From positions 3,551 to 67,550 of the forward strand of contig CALJLV010000041.1 in NCBI GenBank assembly GCA_937982505.1: a DNA stretch of 64,000 bases, read 5' to 3'. The notes below the pieces were generated by a model. The model did not search any database and was not told the DNA's origin. It was given only the letters and a program-made list of their open reading frames with translations. Made by a program: the position numbers and the translations under genes. This DNA is from an uncultured Desulfobacteraceae bacterium (lineage in GTDB: Bacteria > Desulfobacterota > Desulfobacteria > Desulfobacterales > UBA2174). This document shows, in pieces, positions 9,125 through 16,995 of the stretch (position 1 is its first letter; each line of letters opens with the position of its first letter).

Positions 9125-9153
9125 CGTTATAATCTGTCTCTATTCGTCATAAT
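9125..9153. repeat. Two direct 9-mers 20 bp apart upstream of the MoeA-like/mop unit
   Basis: CGTTATAAT (9125-9133) and CGTCATAAT (9145-9153) differ at one base. Their starts are 20 bp apart, about two helical turns, so both would face the same side of the helix. They lie in the AT-rich region between modE and the gene at 9309. The CGTTATA core resembles half of the ModE operator, but in direct rather than inverted orientation, so a ModE site is only a suggestion. Confidence 0.35.
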
Positions 9154-9308
9154 TTTTCCTTGAAGGGTGTCATGCCTCTTTTATATTGACCGTTAAGGTC
9201 ACAGGCGGTAGTTTTGACCCCGGGACGCCCACATCCCGCTCCGCCGGGCCGCGACCCCCCTTTTTGCGGAGAACTCTTCGATCACTTCTGACCCGGAATT
9301 TTGCCATC

Positions 9309-10334
9309 ATGCCCAAGACCATTCCCGTCCAACAAGCCGTCGGCACGGTGCTGTGCCACGATATCACCCGCATCGTTCCCGGTCAGAGCAAGGGGCCGGC
9401 TTTTCGCAAGGGGCATGTCATCCGCGAGGCCGATGTTCCGCTGCTGCTGGAAATCGGAAAAGAGCACGTCTTTGTCCTGGAGATGCCCGCCGATCAGGTC
9501 CACGAAAACGAGGCGGCCCAGCGCCTGGCGGCAGCCGCCGCCGGACCGGGGATCCGCCTCACCGACCCGGCCGAGGGGCGGGTCAACCTGGTGGCCTGCC
9601 AAGACGGCCTGCTCCAGGTGAACGTGGCGGCCCTGGACGCCCTCAACACCATCGAGGATGTGGTCTTCGGCACCCTTCACACCCGGATCCCGGTCAAGGC
9701 CGACCAGCCGGTGGCCGGCACGCGGGTCGTGCCCCTGATCTTTCCCGAGGCCAGGCTCCTGGAGGCCGAACACCTCTGCCGGCGCCACGGCCCCCTGGTG
9801 GCCATCCACCCTTACAAAGCCTGGCAGGTGGGGATGATCACCACAGGCAGCGAAGTCTATCACGGCCGCATCCAGGACGCCTTCGGACCGGTGGTCCGGC
9901 GCAAGTTCGAGGAGCTGGGCAGCCGCATCACCCGCCAGATCCTGGTTTCCGACAGCGTGGTCAAGACGGTGGCGGCCATCGGCCAGCTCATCGCGGAAGG
10001 GGCTCAAATGGTGGTACTCACCGGGGGCATGTCGGTGGACCCCGACGACCAGACCCCGGCGAGCATCCGGGCCTCGGGCGCCGAAGTGGTCACCTATGGC
10101 GCCCCGGTGTTTCCCGGCGCCATGTTCATGCTGGCCTACCTCGGCGAAGTGCCCGTCCTGGGGCTGCCCGGCTGCGTGATGTACTACCAGGCCTCCATCT
10201 TCGACCTGATCGTGCCGCGGATCCTCACCGGCGAGCGCCTCGCGCGACGGGACATCGTGGCCCTGGGGCACGGCGGCTTTTGCGCCGCATGCGCTGCCTG
10301 CCGCTACCCGCTGTGCGGTTTCGGCAAGAACTGA
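9309..10334 (+). CDS. MoeA-like molybdopterin-binding protein with C-terminal 4-Cys tail, upstream of mop
   Basis: 341 residues, paralogous to the C-terminal two thirds of the fusion at 5884-7566. Shared blocks are DITRIVPGQSKGPAFRKG, MITTGSEVYHGRIQD, MVVLTGGMSVDPDDQTPA, VVTYGAPVFPGAMF and LPGCVMYY, the MoCF domain that binds molybdopterin-AMP and helps metal insertion. It ends CAACAACRYPLCGFGKN, the same four-cysteine tail. I chose ATG 9309 (MPKTIPVQQAVG), where similarity begins, although the Shine-Dalgarno is poor; an in-frame start at 9186 would add 41 residues without family similarity. It lies 63 bp before mop, so a dedicated cofactor-insertion role for MOP is likely. Confidence 0.8.
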   Translation: MPKTIPVQQAVGTVLCHDITRIVPGQSKGPAFRKGHVIREADVPLLLEIGKEHVFVLEMPADQVHENEAAQRLAAAAAGPGIRLTDPAEGRVNLVACQDGLLQVNVAALDALNTIEDVVFGTLHTRIPVKADQPVAGTRVVPLIFPEARLLEAEHLCRRHGPLVAIHPYKAWQVGMITTGSEVYHGRIQDAFGPVVRRKFEELGSRITRQILVSDSVVKTVAAIGQLIAEGAQMVVLTGGMSVDPDDQTPASIRASGAEVVTYGAPVFPGAMFMLAYLGEVPVLGLPGCVMYYQASIFDLIVPRILTGERLARRDIVALGHGGFCAACAACRYPLCGFGKN

Positions 10335-10397
10335 ACCTTACCGGCTCCGAGGCGACGCCGGTTATCCAACACCCACGCCAGACCAAAGGGGGAACAC

Positions 10398-13115
10398 ATG
10401 ATTTCCAGAACCGTAGAGATTAACGGCAGCCCCAAGACGCTCATCGCCCCGGCCGACGCCACCCTGGCCGGCATCCTGCGCGATCAGCTGGGGCTCACCG
10501 GCACCAAGGTGGGCTGCGGCCAGGGCCAGTGCGGCGCGTGCAGCGTGATCCTCGACGGCAAGGTGGTGCGCTCATGCATCACCAAGCTGTCGCGCCTCGA
10601 GGACGGAGCCCGGATCACCACCATCGAGGGCATCGGCACCCCGGACCACCTCCATCCCCTCCAGCTTGCCTGGATGGCCCACGGCGGGGCCCAGTGCGGT
10701 TTTTGCACCCCGGGCTTCATCGTTTCGGCCAAGGCCCTGCTGGACGAGAACCCCGATCCGTCCCGCGACCAGATCCGCGACTGGTTCCAGAAGCACCGCA
10801 ACGCCTGCCGCTGCACCGGCTACAAGCAGCTGGTGGATGCGGTCAGCGACGCGGCCAAGGTGCTGCGCGGCGAGATGCGTGCCGACGCGCTGGTCTTCAA
10901 GGTGCCGGCGGACAACCGCATCTGGGGCACCAACTATCCGCGCCCCGCGGCGGTGGCCAAGGTCACCGGGACCCTGGACTACGGCGCGGACCTCGGCCTC
11001 AAGCTGCCGGCCGACACCCTGCACCTGGCCCTGGTCCAGGCGGCGGTCTCCCACGCCAGGATCCGCGGCATCGACGCCGGCGAAGCGGAAAAGATGCCCG
11101 GTGTCTTCAAGGTGGTCACCCACAGGGACGTGCCCGGCAAGAACCGCATCACCGGCCTGATCACCTTCCCCACCAACAAGGGCGACGGATGGGATCGGCC
11201 GATTCTGTGCGACGAGAAGGTCTTCCAGTACGGCGACGCCATCGCCATCGTCTGCGCCGACTCGGAAGCCAACGCCCGGGCCGCGGCGTCCAAGGTCAAG
11301 GTCGACCTGGAAGAGCTGCCCGCCTACATGAGCGCCCCGGCGGCCATGGCCGAGGACGCCATCGAGATCCACCCGGGAACCCCCAACATCTATTACACCC
11401 AGAAGATCGCCAAGGGGCCCGACACCCGGCCGATCTTCGAGCAGGCCACCGTGGTGGTGGAAGACGATTTCTACGTCGGCCGCCAGCCCCACATGCCCAT
11501 CGAGCCGGACGTGGGCTTCGCCTACCGGAACGCCGAGGGCCAGCTGGTCATTCACTCCAAGTCCATCGGGCTGCACCTGCACGCCGCCATGATCGCTCCG
11601 GGCCTGGGTGTCGATCTGGATAAGCTGGTCATGGTGCAGAACCCGGCCGGCGGCACCTTCGGCTACAAGTTCAGCCCCACCATGGAGGCCCTGGTGGGCG
11701 CGGCCTGCCTGGCCACCGGGCGGCCGGTCTTCTTGCGCTACGACTACCAGCAGCAGATGGCCTACACCGGCAAGCGCTCGCCGTTTTTCGTCAACATGCG
11801 TTTGGCCGCCGACCAGGACGGCAAGCTGCTGGCCATGGAGACCGACTACGCGGTGGACCACGGACCGTATTCGGAATTCGGCGACCTGCTCACCCTGCGC
11901 GGCACCCAGTTCATGGGGGCCGGCTACGACATCGCCGCCATCCGCGGCCAGGGGCGCACCGTGTGCACCAACCACGCCTGGGGATCGGCCTTTAGGGCCT
12001 ACGGTTCGCCCCAGAGCGAGTTCGCCTCGGAAGTGCTCATGGACGAACTGGCCCAGAAGCTCGGGGTCGACCCCCTGGAGCTGCGCTACAAGAATGTCTA
12101 CCGTCCCGGGTCCACCACGCCCACCGGCCAGGATCCGGAAGTCTACAGCCTGCCGGAGATGATCGACCTCCTGCGGCCCAGGTACCAGGCGGCCAGGAAG
12201 AAGGCCAGATCCGAGTCCAACGACGAGGTGAAAAAAGGCGTGGGCGTCTCCATCGGGGTCTACGGCTGCGGCCTGGACGGCCCGGACAGCTCCGAGGCCT
12301 GGGTCGGGCTCAACCCCGACGACACCGTGACGGTCTATTCCTGCTGGGAGGACCACGGCCAGGGGGCCGACGCCGGGGCCCTGGGCACGGCCTTCGAGGC
12401 CCTGCGGGTCACCGGCTTGACCCCCGACCGGGTGCGCCTGGTGATGAACGACACCAGCAAGGCCCCCGCTTCAGGGCCGGCCGGCGGCAGCCGTTCCCAG
12501 GTCGTAACCGGCCAGGCGATCAAAAACGCCGCCGAGGCCCTGGTGGCCGCGATGAAAAAGCCGGACGGCACCTACCGCACCTACGGCGAGATGGCGGCCG
12601 ACAAGATCCCGCTGCGCTACACCGGCAAGTGGACCGCGCCGGCCACCAACTGCGACGAGAACAGCCAGGGGTCCCCGTTCTCGGTTTACATGTACGGGGT
12701 CTTCATGGCCGAGGTGGCCGTGGAGATCAAAACGGGCAAGACCGCCGTGGACAAGATGACCCTGGTGGCCGATATCGGCAAGATCAATAACCGCCTGGTG
12801 GTGGACGGCCAGATGTATGGCGGCATGGCCCAGGGGATCGGTCTGGCCCTCACCGAGGACTACGAGGATCTCAAGAAGCACTCGACCCTGGCCGGCGCCG
12901 GCTTCCCCTACGTCAAGCAGATTCCCGACGCAATGGAACTCATCTACGTCGAAACCCCGCGCAAGGACGGCCCCTTCGGCGCCGGCGGCGTGGGCGAGCT
13001 GCCCCTGACCAGCCCCCACGCGGCGATCATCAACGCCATCACCGATGCCTGCGGGGCCCGGGTGACCCGTCTGCCGGCTCTGCCGGAAAAGGTGCTGGCG
13101 GCCATGCCCAAGTGA
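10398..13115 (+). CDS. mop: Aldehyde oxidoreductase, molybdenum hydroxylase of the xanthine oxidase family
   Basis: 905 residues, close to Desulfovibrio gigas MOP (907). It oxidises aldehydes to carboxylic acids at a molybdopterin cytosine dinucleotide Mo centre and passes electrons through two [2Fe-2S] clusters. Cluster cysteines at 40, 45, 48 and 60 match MOP exactly; the second cluster uses CGFC near residue 100 and CRC near 137. The catalytic glutamate is Glu867 in GGVGELPLTSPHAA (Glu869 in D. gigas). GGGGG lies just before the ATG. No FAD domain is present. The downstream genes form a coupled set probably devoted to its cofactor maturation and electron transfer. A terminator-like hairpin follows at 13146-13180. 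Confidence 0.95.
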   Translation: MISRTVEINGSPKTLIAPADATLAGILRDQLGLTGTKVGCGQGQCGACSVILDGKVVRSCITKLSRLEDGARITTIEGIGTPDHLHPLQLAWMAHGGAQCGFCTPGFIVSAKALLDENPDPSRDQIRDWFQKHRNACRCTGYKQLVDAVSDAAKVLRGEMRADALVFKVPADNRIWGTNYPRPAAVAKVTGTLDYGADLGLKLPADTLHLALVQAAVSHARIRGIDAGEAEKMPGVFKVVTHRDVPGKNRITGLITFPTNKGDGWDRPILCDEKVFQYGDAIAIVCADSEANARAAASKVKVDLEELPAYMSAPAAMAEDAIEIHPGTPNIYYTQKIAKGPDTRPIFEQATVVVEDDFYVGRQPHMPIEPDVGFAYRNAEGQLVIHSKSIGLHLHAAMIAPGLGVDLDKLVMVQNPAGGTFGYKFSPTMEALVGAACLATGRPVFLRYDYQQQMAYTGKRSPFFVNMRLAADQDGKLLAMETDYAVDHGPYSEFGDLLTLRGTQFMGAGYDIAAIRGQGRTVCTNHAWGSAFRAYGSPQSEFASEVLMDELAQKLGVDPLELRYKNVYRPGSTTPTGQDPEVYSLPEMIDLLRPRYQAARKKARSESNDEVKKGVGVSIGVYGCGLDGPDSSEAWVGLNPDDTVTVYSCWEDHGQGADAGALGTAFEALRVTGLTPDRVRLVMNDTSKAPASGPAGGSRSQVVTGQAIKNAAEALVAAMKKPDGTYRTYGEMAADKIPLRYTGKWTAPATNCDENSQGSPFSVYMYGVFMAEVAVEIKTGKTAVDKMTLVADIGKINNRLVVDGQMYGGMAQGIGLALTEDYEDLKKHSTLAGAGFPYVKQIPDAMELIYVETPRKDGPFGAGGVGELPLTSPHAAIINAITDACGARVTRLPALPEKVLAAMPK

Positions 13116-13145
13116 TGCCGGGCCGATCACTGACACAACAACCGA

Positions 13146-13180
13146 GGCGAACCCGGACGGCGCAAGTCGCCGGGTTCGCC
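13146..13180 (+). terminator. GC-rich hairpin after mop
   Basis: Perfect 11-bp stem GGCGAACCCGG / CCGGGTTCGCC with a 13-nt loop, 31 bp after the mop stop codon. No clear T-run follows, so it could be a weak or Rho-assisted terminator or an RNA-processing/stability element separating mop from the downstream genes. Confidence 0.5.
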
Positions 13181-13192
13181 ATTCTGGAAATG

Positions 13193-13208
13193 GACTAAAA
13201 TTTTAGTC
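13193..13208. promoter_or_regulatory. 16-bp AT-core palindrome before the FAD/dicluster gene
   Basis: GACTAAAATTTTAGTC is a perfect palindrome ending 10 bp before the ATG at 13219. It sits where an operator or ribosome-binding-region structure would act. No recognisable Shine-Dalgarno separates it from the start, so it may influence translation. Function unknown. Confidence 0.4.
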
Positions 13209-13218
13209 GCTTTTCTTT

Positions 13219-15507
13219 ATGGACCAGCAATCCCTCCGAGATCTCGAAAGCCGCTGCATCCAGGAAGAACCGGCCCCGTGCCGTGCCGCCTGCCCGTTGC
13301 ACGTGGATGCCCGGGCGTTCTGCGGCCGCGTCGCCGCCGGCGACTGGCCCGGCGCCTGGCAGGTCTTGCGCCGCGGCATGCCCCTGCCCGCGATCCTGGG
13401 CCGTATCTGCGATGCCCCCTGTCAGGCATCCTGCAAACGGGACGAGGCCGGGGGCACCATTCGCATCGGCGCCCTGGAACGGGCCTGCGTCCAGACGCCG
13501 GCACCGGCCCCACCCCGGACCATGCGCCTTCCGGCCCGGGGCGGTTCGGTGGCGGTCTGCGGCAGCGGCCTCAGTGGCCTGACCGCCGCGCGGGACCTTG
13601 CTCTCAAGGGCTACGCGGTGGAACTCTTCGAGCCGGGAACGGTGCTTGGCGCCCCGCTGCTGGAAGCTTTCGACGCCCGGCGCCTGCCGCCGGCGGTGGT
13701 GGATGACGAAATCGCGGCGCTAACCCCCCTTCTGAAAGCGGTTCACCTCGGCGCCCGGCTAAGCCAAACGGAGACGATTGAAGAACTGGGCCATCATTTC
13801 GACGCCCTCTATCTCGACCTAGCGGCGGTGGGCACACCCACCCGGGACCGGCACCTGTGGGCCGATGACGAATCTTCGGCCATGACCAGAGGGATTCTTG
13901 GTGGCGGCGACACCCCCTCCCCGGTGCTCCAGGCCGCCCAGGGGCGCTGGGCCGCCACCACCATCGACCGCCGCCTGCAAAAGGTCTCCATCACCGCGGG
14001 CCGCGAAGGGGAAGGCGCTGGACCCACGCGCCTTTTTGTCAGCCTGGCGCAAATCGAACCCTCGCCGCCCGTGGCCATGGCGGATGCCGCCGCCGGCTAC
14101 ACCGCGGCGGAAGCCGTGGCAGAAGCCGGGCGCTGCATCCAGTGCCAATGCCTCGAGTGCGTCAAGGTCTGCGCCTACCTGGAACGTTTCGGGTCCTACC
14201 CGCGCCAGTACGCCCGGCAGATCTACAACAACGCCGCCATCGTCATGGGCGCCCGCCAGGCCAACCGGCTGATCAACAGTTGCCGCCTCTGCGGTCTCTG
14301 TACGGAAATCTGCCCCGAAGACTTCCCCATGGCCGACCTCTGTCTCCAGTCCCGGCGGGACATGGTGGCCCGGGGCAAGATGCCCCCCTCGGCCCACGAG
14401 TTCGCCCTGCTGGACATGCAATTCAGTTTAGGCGAGCGCTTCGCCCTGGCCCGCCACGCCCCGGGCAGCAACCACAGCGTCCACCTGTTCTTTCCCGGCT
14501 GCCAGCTCTGCGCCTCGGCACCGGCCCAGGTGGCACCGGTTTACAGCCATCTCCGCCGGGTTTTGGATGCGCCGGTGGGACTGATGCTCGGCTGCTGCGG
14601 CGCCCCGGCCCACTGGGCCGGCCGTGAAGCCCTCTATCAGGAAGTGCGTGCGGATTGGCGCCTCCAGTGGGAGGCCATGGGCCGTCCGGAGGTGGTCCTG
14701 GCCTGCGCCACCTGCCTGGAGATGTTCCGCGACCACCTGCCCGAGGTGCCGGCGCGCTCGTTGTGGCACGTTTGGGCCCAAAGCCCCCTTCCCGAACTGG
14801 CCGCCCCGCCCCCCGAGGCGCCGCTGGCGATCCACGATCCCTGCACCACCCGCCACACCCCGGCGGTCCAGGACGCGGTGCGCCACGTTTTGAACCGCTG
14901 CCATATCCCTTTCGAGGAGCTGGAACTGGGCCGGCGGCGGACGGAGTGCTGCGGCTACGGCGGCCTGATGCAAAACGCCAACCCGCAGCTGGCCCAGGAG
15001 ATCGTGCGGCGCCGGGCGGCCCGCAGCCCCAGCGACTACCTGGCCTACTGCGCCGTGTGCCGGGACAACCTGGCCGCCGTGGGCAAACGGACAATTCATC
15101 TGCTGGATCTCTTTTTTCCGTCGGGTGAGCATCCGGATCCGGCCGGTCGGCCGCGTCCGGGATGGTCCCGGCGCCGCGAGAACCGCCAGCGGCTGCGCCG
15201 CGACCTGCTGGCCGACCTATGGCGGGAAAGGAGCCCCGACTTGACGCCCCACCCGGACATTCACCTTCACGTGGCGCCGGCGGCGGCGCAACGCCTGGAA
15301 ACCCGCCGCATCCTCATCGAGGATCTCCAGGAAGTAATTCACCAGGCCGAAACCAGCGGCCAGGTCCTGGAGCACCCCGACACCGGCCGGCTCAGGGCTT
15401 CCGCCCGCATCGGCCACGTGACCTTCTGGGTGGAGTACGCCCCGGCCGAAGAAGGCGGTTACACGGTCTTCAACGCCTATAGTCATCGCATGGAGGTGGC
15501 CCGGTGA
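13219..15507 (+). CDS. FAD/NAD(P)-type oxidoreductase fused to HdrC-like dicluster and HdrB-like CCG domains
   Basis: 762 residues. Residues 1-105 resemble the Fe-S N-terminus of glutamate synthase small chain/dihydropyrimidine dehydrogenase (Cys21, 25, 64, 68, 72). Residues ~110-290 hold a Rossmann FAD segment (GSGLSG at 115-120), shorter than usual. Residues ~300-380 carry two [4Fe-4S] sets (CIQCQCLECVKVC and CRLCGLCTEIC), like HdrC. Residues ~425-640 carry two CCG motifs (FFPGCQLC...GCCG and DPCTTRH...ECCGYGG), like HdrB. A ~100-residue tail follows. As I recall, this corresponds to the DVU_1558 family beside the Desulfovibrio aldehyde oxidoreductase; it probably links MOP electrons to the cell's redox pool. 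It overlaps the next gene by 4 bp. Confidence 0.85.
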   Translation: MDQQSLRDLESRCIQEEPAPCRAACPLHVDARAFCGRVAAGDWPGAWQVLRRGMPLPAILGRICDAPCQASCKRDEAGGTIRIGALERACVQTPAPAPPRTMRLPARGGSVAVCGSGLSGLTAARDLALKGYAVELFEPGTVLGAPLLEAFDARRLPPAVVDDEIAALTPLLKAVHLGARLSQTETIEELGHHFDALYLDLAAVGTPTRDRHLWADDESSAMTRGILGGGDTPSPVLQAAQGRWAATTIDRRLQKVSITAGREGEGAGPTRLFVSLAQIEPSPPVAMADAAAGYTAAEAVAEAGRCIQCQCLECVKVCAYLERFGSYPRQYARQIYNNAAIVMGARQANRLINSCRLCGLCTEICPEDFPMADLCLQSRRDMVARGKMPPSAHEFALLDMQFSLGERFALARHAPGSNHSVHLFFPGCQLCASAPAQVAPVYSHLRRVLDAPVGLMLGCCGAPAHWAGREALYQEVRADWRLQWEAMGRPEVVLACATCLEMFRDHLPEVPARSLWHVWAQSPLPELAAPPPEAPLAIHDPCTTRHTPAVQDAVRHVLNRCHIPFEELELGRRRTECCGYGGLMQNANPQLAQEIVRRRAARSPSDYLAYCAVCRDNLAAVGKRTIHLLDLFFPSGEHPDPAGRPRPGWSRRRENRQRLRRDLLADLWRERSPDLTPHPDIHLHVAPAAAQRLETRRILIEDLQEVIHQAETSGQVLEHPDTGRLRASARIGHVTFWVEYAPAEEGGYTVFNAYSHRMEVAR

Positions 15508-15719
15508 TACAAGAAGGCTTCGCCAGTCCGGAAGACCTGCGCTGGAAGTGCCGCCGCTGCCGCGTCCACCTGGAACTGGCGCCGGTGACCGTCACCTACC
15601 TGGACCAGGAGTTCAGCGCCGATCTGCCCCGCTGTCCGGTCTGCGGCTTGGTGTTGATCAGCGAAGATCTGGCCCTGGGCAAGATGGCGGAGGTGGAGCA
15701 GATTCTGGAAGACAAATAA
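15504..15719 (+). CDS. Small two-CxxC redox/zinc-ribbon protein
   Basis: 71 residues with two knuckles, CRRC (16/19) and CPVC (44/47), rubredoxin- or zinc-ribbon-like. The GTG start at 15504 overlaps the previous stop (GTGA), and GGAGG lies 12 nt upstream. It appears to match the short redox protein (DVU_1557 family, from memory) in the Desulfovibrio aldehyde oxidoreductase neighbourhood. It probably passes electrons or carries a metal for the adjacent flavin/Fe-S protein. Its stop codon lies inside a 37-bp AT-rich hairpin (15714-15750). Confidence 0.7.
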   Translation: MIQEGFASPEDLRWKCRRCRVHLELAPVTVTYLDQEFSADLPRCPVCGLVLISEDLALGKMAEVEQILEDK

Positions 15720-15750
15720 AATTTGGAATCGATGATTCCAAATTTTATTT
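15714..15750. repeat. Perfect 17-bp AT-rich hairpin spanning the stop codon of the small redox gene
   Basis: Left arm AAATAAAATTTGGAATC (15714-15730), loop GAT, right arm GATTCCAAATTTTATTT (15734-15750); all 17 pairs match. The TAA stop (15717-15719) is in the left arm, and the next gene starts 14 bp after the right arm. Its composition contrasts sharply with the GC-rich flanks. It may be a bidirectional terminator-like or RNA-stability element, or a small inserted palindrome. Confidence 0.7.
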
Positions 15751-15763
15751 GGTATTTTATTGG

Positions 15764-16486
15764 ATGACGATGACGTCCACCGCTTTCAGCACACTGGATG
15801 CGTTCACGACACGTCCCTATGAATCTTACGCCTTGCGGCGCATCACCGGGCCGGCTGTCCGACCTGGCGGTCTGGAACTGACCCGACGGGTCATCGATCT
15901 TTGCCGCTTGCCGGCCGGCGCCCGGATCCTGGACGTGGGGTGCGGCCCGGGCGCCAGTGTCGCCTGGCTGCGGGCGCAAGGATACGCGGCTTTTGGCCTC
16001 GATCGATCCGGCAAACTTCTTGGCGAGGCCCGCCAGGACCATCCCGGACTGCCCGTCGTCCGAGCCGATGCCGCCGGGCTTCCCTTTTGCGGCGAGATTT
16101 TTGACCTGGTCCTGGCCGAATGCGTGCTTTGCCTCCTGCCGGCCCCGGAACGGATGCTGGCCGAATGCCGCCGGGTGCTGAACCCCGGTGCGGCGCTGGT
16201 GGTCACCGACCTTTACCTTGCCGGCGCGAATACACCCCGGCCGCCGGGCCGGCCGGAATGCGGCTGCGTCGCCGGGGCCCGCGGCCGGGAGACCCTGCAG
16301 GCCCTGGCGGCAGCGGCTGGATTCGATCCGGTGGCCTGGGAGGACCACAGCAGCCATCTCAGAAGACTGGCCGCCGACCTGGTCTGGACCTTCGGATCGC
16401 TGGCGCCTTTCCGGCGCCATGATCCGCAACAGCGCCTCGGGTTCGGCCTGATGGTCTGCCGGAAAAAGGATGCCGCCCATGGATGA
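15764..16486 (+). CDS. SAM-dependent methyltransferase of the molybdenum-hydroxylase cluster (TrsM/DVU_1556-like)
   Basis: 240 residues, class I Rossmann methyltransferase: SAM motif ILDVGCGPGASVAWL (55-69), acidic FGLDRS, and FDLVLAECVLCLLPAPERMLAECRRVLNPGAALVVTDLY for motifs IV-VI. A conserved-looking PECGC lies between catalytic blocks. Some family members are, to my memory, annotated as (seleno)methyltransferases with Sec at such a site; here the codons are Cys. The start is ATG 15764 or 15770 (MTMT), both after the AT hairpin and with a poor Shine-Dalgarno. It overlaps the next gene by 8 bp. Substrate unknown; position suggests modification of a cofactor or selenium/sulfur compound for MOP. 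Confidence 0.75.
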   Translation: MTMTSTAFSTLDAFTTRPYESYALRRITGPAVRPGGLELTRRVIDLCRLPAGARILDVGCGPGASVAWLRAQGYAAFGLDRSGKLLGEARQDHPGLPVVRADAAGLPFCGEIFDLVLAECVLCLLPAPERMLAECRRVLNPGAALVVTDLYLAGANTPRPPGRPECGCVAGARGRETLQALAAAAGFDPVAWEDHSSHLRRLAADLVWTFGSLAPFRRHDPQQRLGFGLMVCRKKDAAHG

Positions 16487-16913
16487 TACGACAATGGAAA
16501 TGATGCGCCTGGCGGCCCGGGGCTATTCCTGCGCCCAGATCATGATCCAGCTGGCCCCGGCAGCCCGGGGCAGGGCCAACCCGGCCCTGGTGCGCGCCAT
16601 GGCCGGACTGGCCTACGGCGGCGGCACGGGCGTCGGCACCTGCGGCGCCCTGGCCGGAGCCTGGTGCCTGCTGGGGCTGCATGCCGGCAAGGGAAAGGAC
16701 GAAGAGACCGAATCGCCCCGCCTGCCGCGCATGCTCGAAGACATTACCGAGTGGTTCCAGAAACGTCTCGGCGGCATCACCTGCCATGCCGTCACCGGTG
16801 AGGACGTTCCGGCCGCCGCCCGCCAGCGCTGCGGCCTGCTGGTGGCCGACACCTTCGCCCGGGCGATGGCGATCCTGGCCGAAAACGGGTTCGATCCGGA
16901 ACTTGAAACTTGA
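16479..16913 (+). CDS. C-GCAxxG-C-C family protein (DVU_1555-like)
   Basis: 144 residues with the spaced cysteine pattern of this family: GYSCAQ (Cys18), GTCGALAGAWC (Cys55, 63), then GITCHAV and RQRCGLL further on. Such proteins are thought to be redox- or metal-binding; biochemical function is not established. The ATG at 16479 is chosen over 16470 because AAGGA at 16463 has the better spacing. The final residues (PELET) are encoded by GAACTTGAAACTTGA, the start of the low-complexity spacer that follows, so the C-terminus appears to have grown out of spacer DNA. Confidence 0.75.
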   Translation: MDDTTMEMMRLAARGYSCAQIMIQLAPAARGRANPALVRAMAGLAYGGGTGVGTCGALAGAWCLLGLHAGKGKDEETESPRLPRMLEDITEWFQKRLGGITCHAVTGEDVPAAARQRCGLLVADTFARAMAILAENGFDPELET

Positions 16914-16980
16914 AACTCGAAATTTGGTTTTTGGGGGTCCTTTAGGTCCCTTTTGTCGTTTACGTCCTTTTCGACCCTGA
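16905..16980. repeat. Low-complexity intergenic spacer: GAAACTTGAAA type followed by GTCCTTTT type repeats
   Basis: Begins inside the end of the upstream CDS with repeated GAAACTTGAAACTCGAAATTT, then changes to about four degenerate GTCC(C)TTTT units ending CGACC. The same two-part order occurs at 53093-53152, 36 kb away, so the two may share an origin. No promoter or gene was recognised in it. Confidence 0.6.
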
Positions 16981-16995
16981 CGCATTCGTAAAAAC

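Noticed and set aside
10572..12356. 594-residue minus-strand frame within mop
   Set aside because: Antisense to a complete MOP with all cluster ligands; no motifs.
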